A DNA stretch of 14,616 bases from Dehalococcoidia bacterium (lineage in GTDB: Bacteria > Chloroflexota > Dehalococcoidia > Lucifugimonadales > Lucifugimonadaceae). The DNA lies in assembly GCA_028278465.1 (NCBI GenBank), contig JANQEF010000021.1, positions 1-14,616 of the forward strand, in the 5' to 3' direction. The position numbers were made by a program, and so were the translations under genes. This document shows positions 7,970 to 13,668 of this stretch, one piece after another; within the stretch, counting starts at the first letter, position 1, and the number at the start of each line of letters is the position of its first letter. The notes under the pieces were generated by a model. It was not told the origin of the DNA, made no database searches, and saw only the letters and a list, made by a program, of their open reading frames with translations.

Positions 7970-9334
7970 ATGCCAACTGTACTTGGAAACAGGGTGACGC
8001 TCACGGGTCGTGAGCTTCCCGGCCGCTGGCTTAACCCCATCGCCGACCTGCCGGTGAAGCTCCCGCCGATGATGTCGAAGTCCGGCTACCCGGTCTCAAG
8101 GCGCGAGCTGGAGCCGATATTCCCCGTTCCCCTGATCCAGCAGGAGCTGAACCCCGACCGCCGCTTCTTCCCGGTCCCCGAGCCGGTCAAGGAAGCGTAC
8201 CTGGACTGGCGGCCGACGCCATTGATCCGCGCAAGGCGGCTTGAAGAGGCGCTCGAAACGCCGGCGAGGCTCTACTTCAAGTTTGAAGGCGGAAGCCCGT
8301 CCGGTTCGTACGAGTCGAACACAGCGGTTCCGCAAGCGCACTACATTGCCGAGTCCGGGTTCAAGACGATCGTCACCGGAGGCGCGGGCGGACTGTGGGT
8401 CATGGCGATGGGACACGCTGCCGCGCAGTTCGGACTCAACGCTCGTATCTACTCCGTGCGGCAGCCATGCACCGACTACGCGTGGGGAGAGTCCGCCGCA
8501 AAGATATGGGACGTCGACGTGGAGGCGAGTCCGAGCGAAAAGACCCGTGTCGGAAGCCACCGGCTCTCGACGACCGGCCCCGATTCAGGCTCGATCGCGC
8601 TGGCGCTTGCCGAGGCATACGAGGAGGCGACGGTACGCGAGGAGGTCAAGTTCGCAATGCCGACGCTCCTCAACTTCACGGCCCTTCACCAGAGCGTGAT
8701 CGGACAGGAGGCGGCGAAGCAGCTTGCGGCCGTGGAGAACGGACCTGACTACGTGGTCGGCGCCATCGGCGCAGGCTCGCACTTTGCTGGCCTGATAGCG
8801 CCGTTCGTTAAGTCGCGCGTCGCCGGTGAGGATGTGAAGCTGGTAGCCGTGGAAGAGGCCAGCACGCCAAGCCTTTCGCGCGGCGTGTACACCTATGACG
8901 CTGCCGACTCGGAAGGGCTGATGCCCTCCGTGCAGATGTACACGGTTGGCCGAGACTACGACCCGCCGGGCGTTCTCAACGGCAGCATGCGGTACCACGG
9001 CGTCGCGCCGGTCGTTTCAGCGCTGTACCGAGAGCGATACGTTGAAGCCGTGGTCCACTCGCAGGTCGAGGCCTACAGCGCAGGGCTGATCTTCACGCGA
9101 GCGCAGGGCATCATCCTGTCGCCATCCTCTATGTACACGGTCAAAGAGGTGATCGAGCAGGCGATGCGTTGCAAGGCCGAGAACCGCGACTCGGTGATCC
9201 TGTTCTCGATCACGCCCTCCGTTGAGACCGAAAGGTCGGTCTACGACCCGCTGCTCGAAGGTACGATGGAGAACAGGCGGCTGGAAGAGAGCCGCCTGAG
9301 CAGATCGCTCGCCCACCTGCGCGGCGAAAGCTAG
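7970..9334 (+). CDS. TrpB2-like fold-type II protein lacking the PLP-binding lysine
   Basis: This 454-residue protein resembles TrpB2 (tryptophan synthase beta chain, second type) along most of its length. Matching blocks are RPTPLIRARRLEEALETPAR (81-100), EGGSPSGSYESNTAVPQAHY (106-125), NFTALHQSVIGQEAAKQL (235-252) and RYHGVAPVVSALY (341-353). The PLP lysine motif GSHKxNTA reads GSYESNTA here, with Glu115 in place of Lys. The following TETGAGQWG, which carries the catalytic Glu, reads VTGGAGGLW (135-143). The phosphate loop GGGSN reads GAGSH (267-271). The C-terminal SGHGxFD motif is absent. Normal PLP catalysis is therefore not expected, although the frame is intact and otherwise well conserved. 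AGAGG lies eight bases before the ATG. The E1 alpha gene follows 84 bases later, so a linked or regulatory role is possible. Its actual function is unknown. Confidence 0.8.
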   Translation: MPTVLGNRVTLTGRELPGRWLNPIADLPVKLPPMMSKSGYPVSRRELEPIFPVPLIQQELNPDRRFFPVPEPVKEAYLDWRPTPLIRARRLEEALETPARLYFKFEGGSPSGSYESNTAVPQAHYIAESGFKTIVTGGAGGLWVMAMGHAAAQFGLNARIYSVRQPCTDYAWGESAAKIWDVDVEASPSEKTRVGSHRLSTTGPDSGSIALALAEAYEEATVREEVKFAMPTLLNFTALHQSVIGQEAAKQLAAVENGPDYVVGAIGAGSHFAGLIAPFVKSRVAGEDVKLVAVEEASTPSLSRGVYTYDAADSEGLMPSVQMYTVGRDYDPPGVLNGSMRYHGVAPVVSALYRERYVEAVVHSQVEAYSAGLIFTRAQGIILSPSSMYTVKEVIEQAMRCKAENRDSVILFSITPSVETERSVYDPLLEGTMENRRLEESRLSRSLAHLRGES

Positions 9335-9372
9335 GCCTTCGCAGTGCTACGATTCCCGGTACGCAAATAACC

Positions 9373-9392
9373 CCGGCGATCACGCTCGCCGG
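9373..9392 (+). other. Short GC-rich hairpin between the TrpB2-like gene and the E1 alpha gene
   Basis: CCGGCGA (9373-9379) and TCGCCGG (9386-9392) form a perfect 7-bp stem around a six-base loop. No T-run follows, so full termination is unlikely. It could reduce read-through or stabilise a processed mRNA end. Confidence 0.4.
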
Positions 9393-9418
9393 ACATTCAC
9401 TCGCAACTGGAGCGCTAT

Positions 9419-10420
9419 ATGGCTGAGATCTCACACGAGAAGCTGACCTGGCTGTACACCACGATGTACCGGATAAGGCGCTTCGAAGAGACGATGCTGG
9501 AGCAGACTTTCAAGGGCAACGCTATGGGGGTCACGCACCCTTCCGATGGCCAGGAGGCGGTTCCAACGGGCATCTGCGCTCACCTCACAGACAAGGACTG
9601 GATCGGCTCGACGCATCGCGGCCATGGCCACTGCATCGCCAAGGGGCTCGAGACCGACCGCATGATGGCCGAGATCATGGGGCGCGCCACTGGCCAGTGC
9701 AAGGGCAAGGGTGGCTCGATGCACATTGCAGACTTCTCGAAAGGCATGCTCGGCGCCAACGCCATCGTCGGAGCCTCCGTGCCGCTGGCCGTCGGCGCGG
9801 CTCTCACCGCCAAGTACAGGGGCAACGAGAACGAGTCGATCGGCGTCTCCTTCTTCGGTGACGGCGCCACGTCGCAAGGCGTTGTTCACGAATCGATGAA
9901 CCTCGCCGCCATCTGGAAGCTGCCGGTCATATTCGCCTGCGAGAACAACGGCTACGCCGAGGCCACGCCTGCCTGGTACGCGGTGTCGACCGACGACATC
10001 GCTTCCCGCGCTGAGGGCTATGGCATTCCTGGAGTTTCGGTGGACGGCATGGACGTATTCGCGGTCTATGACGCCGCCGAGCAAGCGGTGGCGCGAGCAC
10101 GCCGCGGCGAAGGCCCGACACTGCTCGACCTGAAGACCTACCGCTACCACGGCCACTTCCACGCTGATGACCCTAAGAAGTACCGGAAGCCGGAGGAAGA
10201 GGCGGCATACAAGGAGCGCGACTGCCTCAAGCTCTTCGAGGAGCGCGTTACGGGCCAGAAGCTGATGAAGGCCGAGGAGCTCTCGAGCATCCGGGACGCG
10301 ATAGAGGAAGAGATGGAGAAGGCTGTTCAGTTTGCTCTCGACAGCCCGATGCCGACTGAAGACGAGCTCTACTCGGACGTGTATGTGAACTACTCGAACC
10401 CTGTCGCCGGCCTGCGCTGA
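9419..10420 (+). CDS. Thiamine-diphosphate dehydrogenase E1 component, alpha subunit (pyruvate/acetoin type)
   Basis: This 333-residue protein is the usual length for the alpha subunit of a heterotetrameric E1 enzyme. The thiamine-diphosphate motif runs from GDG (147-149) to NN (176-177) within a well-conserved block. Other family marks are HPSDGQEAVPTG (40-51), STHRGHGHCIAKG (64-76) and GGSMHI (98-103). The TYRYHGHFHADDP segment (240-252) is the active-site loop region, and its HGHF form is closer to acetoin dehydrogenase (AcoA) than to classical PdhA. E1 decarboxylates a 2-oxoacid or cleaves acetoin and hands the acyl group to lipoyl-E2. GGAG lies six bases before the ATG. The beta subunit follows after 51 bases. 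The substrate cannot be decided from sequence alone. Confidence 0.88.
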   Translation: MAEISHEKLTWLYTTMYRIRRFEETMLEQTFKGNAMGVTHPSDGQEAVPTGICAHLTDKDWIGSTHRGHGHCIAKGLETDRMMAEIMGRATGQCKGKGGSMHIADFSKGMLGANAIVGASVPLAVGAALTAKYRGNENESIGVSFFGDGATSQGVVHESMNLAAIWKLPVIFACENNGYAEATPAWYAVSTDDIASRAEGYGIPGVSVDGMDVFAVYDAAEQAVARARRGEGPTLLDLKTYRYHGHFHADDPKKYRKPEEEAAYKERDCLKLFEERVTGQKLMKAEELSSIRDAIEEEMEKAVQFALDSPMPTEDELYSDVYVNYSNPVAGLR

Positions 10421-10471
10421 GCTCGTTCCGGGTTCGCCGCCGGACGTCAAATCACTGGAGACCTCTCAAAC

Positions 10472-11551
10472 ATGACCACGACTGAAAACCCTCCCCAGAG
10501 TTCGAGTGGAGCGCTCGGCCCCGGCTACGACGTTCCGGGACAGGAGATGCGATACCGCGACGCGTTCAACAAGACGCTGCGGGACGAGCTGAACCACGAC
10601 CCCGACGTCTTCCTGATGGGCGAGGACATCTCCGGTGGTTTCGACAAGGAGACGAAGGAGCCGCTCGATGCGTGGGGTGGACCGTTCGCGGCAACGAAGG
10701 GGCTGGTGCAGGACTTCGGCCCGGAGCGGATTCGCGACGCGCCTATCTCAGAGGCCGGTTTCGTCGGGGCTGCCGTTGGCGCGGCGTTGACGGGTCTGCG
10801 GCCTGTTGTCGACCTGATGTACTTCGACTTCGTAACGGTGGCGTATGACCAGTTGCTATCGAACGCTGCGAAGTCGCGCTATATGTTCGCCGGGCAGACG
10901 AAGGTCCCGATGACGTTGTTTGCCCGCTCCGGCGCGGGGACCGGTCACGCAGCACAGCATTCGGAGAGCTTCTACTCGATGCTGGCGCACATCCCCGGCC
11001 TGAAGGTGGTTGTGCCGTCCGACCCCTACTCGTGCCGAGGTCTGCTCGCGGCTGCTATCCGCGACGACGACCCGGTCTTCCTGGTGAACGATAAGAAGCT
11101 GATCAACCTGACAGGCTTTGTTCCAGACGAGTCTTTCACCATCGAGATCGGAAAGGGCCGCTACCTGAGACGCGGAGCTGATGTCACGCTGGTTGGCATG
11201 TCTTACACGTCGGTCGTGTGCAAGGAAGCGGCGGAGAAGCTGGCCGAGCAGGGGATCGACGCCGAGGTCGTCGACATGATGTCGCTGTCACCGTTCGATG
11301 AGGAGATCCTGATCGAGTCGGTGCAGAAGACAAACCGGGTGGTCGTGGTGGACGAGGACACACCGCGGGCCAGCATGGCATCTGAGTTCGCTGCGATCAT
11401 CGCCGACAAGGCGTTCGACTACCTCGATGCGCCCGTCAAGCGCGTCACAGCGCCGCACACGCCGGTTCCATACAACAGGGGGCTGGAAGAGGCGTTCATG
11501 CCGGGGCCCGACGACGTAGCCGGGACCGTGCTCACGATGCTGGGCAAGTAA
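10472..11551 (+). CDS. Thiamine-diphosphate dehydrogenase E1 component, beta subunit
   Basis: This 359-residue protein is slightly longer than the common 325-340 because of a polar N-terminal extension of about 25 residues. Landmarks are VFLMGEDISGGF (46-57), FGPERIRDAPISEAGFVGAA (82-101) with the conserved Glu that activates thiamine diphosphate, DQLLSNAAKSRYMFAG (127-142), QHSESFYSMLAHIPGLKVVV (162-181) and a C-terminal transketolase-like half ending before the hairpin terminator. It pairs with the alpha subunit upstream to form the alpha2-beta2 E1 enzyme. GGAG lies 11 bases before the ATG. The operon closes right after it: no lipoyl acyltransferase (E2) or dihydrolipoyl dehydrogenase (E3) follows, so these must be encoded elsewhere or the pair works without them. 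Confidence 0.88.
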   Translation: MTTTENPPQSSSGALGPGYDVPGQEMRYRDAFNKTLRDELNHDPDVFLMGEDISGGFDKETKEPLDAWGGPFAATKGLVQDFGPERIRDAPISEAGFVGAAVGAALTGLRPVVDLMYFDFVTVAYDQLLSNAAKSRYMFAGQTKVPMTLFARSGAGTGHAAQHSESFYSMLAHIPGLKVVVPSDPYSCRGLLAAAIRDDDPVFLVNDKKLINLTGFVPDESFTIEIGKGRYLRRGADVTLVGMSYTSVVCKEAAEKLAEQGIDAEVVDMMSLSPFDEEILIESVQKTNRVVVVDEDTPRASMASEFAAIIADKAFDYLDAPVKRVTAPHTPVPYNRGLEEAFMPGPDDVAGTVLTMLGK

Positions 11552-11582
11552 CCGGTCGCTACGCAAGCCGCTCAATAGGTCA

Positions 11583-11618
11583 AGAAGGGCCCGGGTGAAT
11601 TCTTACCCGGGCCCTTCT
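11583..11618. terminator. Strong bidirectional hairpin terminator between convergent genes
   Basis: Positions 11583-11596 (AGAAGGGCCCGGGT) and 11605-11618 form a perfect 14-bp inverted repeat around an eight-base loop. It lies 31 bases after the E1 beta stop and 32 bases after the stop of the convergent His-rich gene, so it can serve both. The T-run after the stem is weak, but the stem is very stable. Confidence 0.85.
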
Positions 11619-11650
11619 GTTGTCAAGGAGCAACCAGTCCGGTGGTCTAC

Positions 11651-12676
11651 CTATCCACCACCAGACCCTCCGGACTTGTCTTTGTCGTGCTCCATCTTGT
11701 CCCCGCTCGTGTCGTGACCATGACCGTCGTCAGTCATGTGCCCGCCGTCCATCTTGTGATCGTCGTCATGGCCGTGGCCGGTGTCCTTGGGCTCGCCGCC
11801 CTTCTCAACGTGAACCGTCGTCACCGCTTCGACAACCTCGCCGCCGATCGTGTAGTCAGCGTGGGTGTTCGCGTTCAGAGTGACTCGAATCTCGTGCATT
11901 CCCTCAGACAAACTGCCGAGATGCACCGACGGTCCATACAGGCGGCCGAGCTTCTTGCCATCAACGTAGACGTGAGCGTGGCCTTCGCCGTCGACGTGCT
12001 GGCCGTTCACGTTTTCGGGGGCGAAGGTAAAGCCCTCGACAGCCAGGAAAACGTTGGCGCCTGAAGCGGCGTCCGGCTCGGCTGAAACCTCCACGCTCAT
12101 GGCGCTCTGCGTTTCAACCCCGTCTGAATGCCCCGAATGACCGTGTCCACTGTGGTCCGCTTCAGGCACTGTGATCGTCTTGCTCACGATGACCGGAGCG
12201 CCGCCTGACGTGTAGTCGGCATGCGTGTTGGCGTTGAGTGTCACCGCGATGTTGCGTTCACCGGGCTCCAGGTCGGCCAGGTGGATCCACGGCGTGTAGA
12301 CGCGCCCCAGCTTCACACCGTCGACGTAGACGTGGGCGTGGCCTTCGCCGTCGATGTGGTCCTGGTTGACGTTCTCAGGAGTGAATGCGAAGCCGGTCGG
12401 GAGAATCTGGACGTTAACTCCCGAAACTTCGTCCAACTCCAGTTCGATGTCCACTGACATCCCGGTGGATTCCACCGGGCCGTGCTCATGGCTCGAGTGA
12501 TCGTGGGGCTCCTCAGTGGCGGGCGGCGTCGGAGTCGGCTGTGGTGTTGCCGTCGGTTGCGGCGTGGCGGTTGGTTGCGCCGCCGGCTCGTCCGAGCCGC
12601 AGGCCACGGCAGCCAGGGCGAGTACGCCCAGGCCCAGTATGGCGAAGAGCGCACGCGGTCTTATTAAGTAGTTCAA
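11651..12676 (-). CDS. His-rich lipoprotein with a duplicated domain, putative metal-binding
   Basis: This 341-residue protein starts with a lipoprotein signal whose lipobox cysteine is C26 (AAVACGSD), followed by a Pro/Thr/Gln linker (34-52). Two copies of one domain follow at about 73-170 and 193-290, offset by exactly 120 residues. Both contain GEGHAHVYVDG, LGR and VTLNANTHADYT. Three His clusters flank them: 58-65, 175-183 and a His/Asp-rich tail from 300. The pattern suggests extracytoplasmic binding of copper, zinc or another metal. The GHAHxYVDG core loosely recalls DUF4399-like domains, though I am not sure of that link. The start is a TTG at 12676 with AGAGGA seven bases upstream and an in-frame stop five codons before it. 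The gene may be cotranscribed with the small secreted-protein gene 70 bases upstream. No function is known to me. Confidence 0.82.
   Translation of the reverse strand: MNYLIRPRALFAILGLGVLALAAVACGSDEPAAQPTATPQPTATPQPTPTPPATEEPHDHSSHEHGPVESTGMSVDIELELDEVSGVNVQILPTGFAFTPENVNQDHIDGEGHAHVYVDGVKLGRVYTPWIHLADLEPGERNIAVTLNANTHADYTSGGAPVIVSKTITVPEADHSGHGHSGHSDGVETQSAMSVEVSAEPDAASGANVFLAVEGFTFAPENVNGQHVDGEGHAHVYVDGKKLGRLYGPSVHLGSLSEGMHEIRVTLNANTHADYTIGGEVVEAVTTVHVEKGGEPKDTGHGHDDDHKMDGGHMTDDGHGHDTSGDKMEHDKDKSGGSGGG
11807..12100 (-). repeat. Second copy of the internal domain repeat in the His-rich lipoprotein gene
   Basis: This copy encodes residues 193-290. It is shifted by exactly 360 bases from the other copy and keeps high nucleotide similarity in the stretches coding for GEGHAHVYVDG and LNANTHADYT, while the flanks have diverged. 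Confidence 0.85.
12167..12460 (-). repeat. First copy of the internal domain repeat in the His-rich lipoprotein gene
   Basis: This copy encodes residues 73-170. The core ENVNxxHxDGEGHAHVYVDG is nearly identical to the second copy, whereas surface-like positions differ, indicating an older tandem duplication with a conserved core. Confidence 0.85.
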
Positions 12677-12683
12677 TGATCTG

Positions 12684-12689
12684 TCCTCT
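12684..12689 (-). promoter_or_regulatory. Shine-Dalgarno AGAGGA that fixes the TTG start of the His-rich lipoprotein
   Basis: AGAGGA sits seven bases upstream of the TTG at 12676. The frame is closed by a TGA five codons upstream with no ATG or GTG between, so TTG is the only start that keeps the whole signal peptide. Confidence 0.65.
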
Positions 12690-12746
12690 CAGCATCAATC
12701 TGAACGAACGCGGCGCGTGATACGGCCGCGAAAAGTCGAATTGCGA

Positions 12747-13130
12747 TCAGGCTGAGAGTCTTGGCGGAGAGAGCGGAATTCCGGGCGACCACTGGGGATC
12801 CCCGAGCACGCCACGTGAGTGTTCAGCGGACAACGTGCCGATCGGCAATATGCCGTTAGCAGGCGGATGAATGATCGCCAGCGAGCTGCTGGCTGATCCG
12901 GCGTCGTCGCTGGTGAATACGATCTCGCCATCGTCAAACGAGGCGATGCTGTGCGTGTGCGGCTCGACCACGCCATTGACCGTAACGTGGCCGTGGAACG
13001 CCTGTGCGCCGACCAGGCCGGGGTTCAGTCCGGGCGTGACAACCGGCAACAGCAACGCCACGAACGCCAGTATCACCACTGCCGTCGAACAGACGTGGCT
13101 GACTGTGCTTCGCTTCAACGTCACTTGCAC
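12747..13130 (-). CDS. Small secreted hypothetical protein with His-x-His motifs
   Basis: This 127-residue ORF has a clear signal peptide: a basic start, a hydrophobic core at about 15-31 and a likely cleavage after VGAQA (near residue 44). The mature part opens with FHGHVTVNG and EPHTHSIASFDDGEIVF, which looks like a small beta-sandwich. Its C-terminus (after about 95) is rich in Pro and Ser and looks unstructured. The start is GTG at 13130, directly after an in-frame TAA. GTG at 13124 and TTG at 13118 are also possible, and no good ribosome site was seen. It lies 70 bases upstream of the His-rich lipoprotein gene on the same strand. Shared His-x-His content suggests a common metal-related theme. 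It could also be a degraded copy of a longer gene. Confidence 0.5.
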   Translation of the reverse strand: MQVTLKRSTVSHVCSTAVVILAFVALLLPVVTPGLNPGLVGAQAFHGHVTVNGVVEPHTHSIASFDDGEIVFTSDDAGSASSSLAIIHPPANGILPIGTLSAEHSRGVLGDPQWSPGIPLSPPRLSA

Positions 13131-13322
13131 TTAAACTGAACCCGGTTCGATCTGTGTCGGCCGACGCCAACTCCGCATATGTTTGACGAAGGAAATCGCC
13201 AGGCGGATTTTCGGCCTCTATACGACTCTAACCAGCCAGCATGACTAATCAAGCTGTGAGAGCCGCCACTTTATGGACATTTTGGCTCTTAACTGAACTG
13301 AAGAAGAGATCGGAGAAGCACG
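13131..13322. promoter_or_regulatory. Divergent intergenic region upstream of the secreted-protein and DUF2277 genes
   Basis: This 192-base gap lies between two divergent genes and is more A/T-rich than the coding DNA. It has isolated promoter-like words (TTGACG at 13183-13188, TATACG at 13219-13224) but no pair with correct spacing, so exact promoters cannot be placed. No RNA gene or repeat was seen. Confidence 0.3.
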
Positions 13323-13544
13323 ATGTGCCGGAGCATCAAGACACTGCGTCCGCCGTTCCAGGAAGCGGTGACCGAGGACGACATCCAGGCCGCCGCGCTG
13401 CAGTACGTGCGAAAGATCAGCGGGTTCCGCAAGCCCTCACAGGCCAATGAGAAGGCGTTCAACAGGGCGATCAAGCAGATCGCAACGGCCTCTCAGCGCC
13501 TTCTCGACGACCTGGTGGTCGGCGCTGCTCCATCTCGGGGCTGA
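13323..13544 (+). CDS. DUF2277 family protein
   Basis: This 73-residue protein matches my memory of the DUF2277 family almost end to end: MCRSIKTLRPPF at the start, then TEDDIQAAALQYVRKISGF (17-35), KPSQANEKAFNRA (37-49) and a LLDDL segment (60-64). The length is typical of the family. The family is small, cytoplasmic and of unknown function, and is common in Actinobacteria and Chloroflexota. GGAG lies seven bases before the ATG at 13323, which makes the start secure. It stands alone between a divergent gene and the thiamine-diphosphate enzyme 124 bases downstream. The conserved Cys2 and the Lys/Arg-rich surface are visible, but they do not reveal a role. Confidence 0.85.
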   Translation: MCRSIKTLRPPFQEAVTEDDIQAAALQYVRKISGFRKPSQANEKAFNRAIKQIATASQRLLDDLVVGAAPSRG

Positions 13545-13599
13545 AGCACAGCGTCGTCCAGCAATCGAGTCGCAGTGCTAACCTTTTCCGTCGGCGCCA

Positions 13600-13618
13600 A
13601 CAGGCCGTTTTCGCCTGT
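13600..13618 (+). other. Weak hairpin after the DUF2277 gene
   Basis: ACAGGC (13600-13605) and GCCTGT (13613-13618) form a 6-bp stem with a seven-base loop, about 55 bases after the DUF2277 stop. No T-run follows. It could be a weak terminator or may be chance. Confidence 0.3.
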
Positions 13619-13668
13619 CGGTTAGCCACTTTATCCAGCGATCAGGTCCCCGGAGGGACGACCACAGA

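Noticed and set aside
7970..9334. A functional tryptophan synthase beta chain
   Set aside because: The PLP lysine and the catalytic-Glu motif are both replaced and no other trp gene is nearby, despite clear overall similarity.
9431..10450. A 339-codon minus-strand open frame opposite the E1 alpha gene
   Set aside because: It mirrors the codon bias of the well-conserved E1 alpha gene, and its translation is low in family motifs and rich in Arg, Val and His. It is an antisense shadow in GC-rich DNA.
11807..12460. CRISPR-like or transposon-like repeat
   Set aside because: There are only two copies. They are in frame, encode a conserved protein domain, and differ mainly outside the conserved core, which indicates an intragenic duplication.
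13183..13211. Plus-strand promoter TTGACG with a -10 at 13206-13211
   Set aside because: The -10 candidate GATTTT matches only three of six positions and lies over 100 bases from the DUF2277 start, so it is not reliable.
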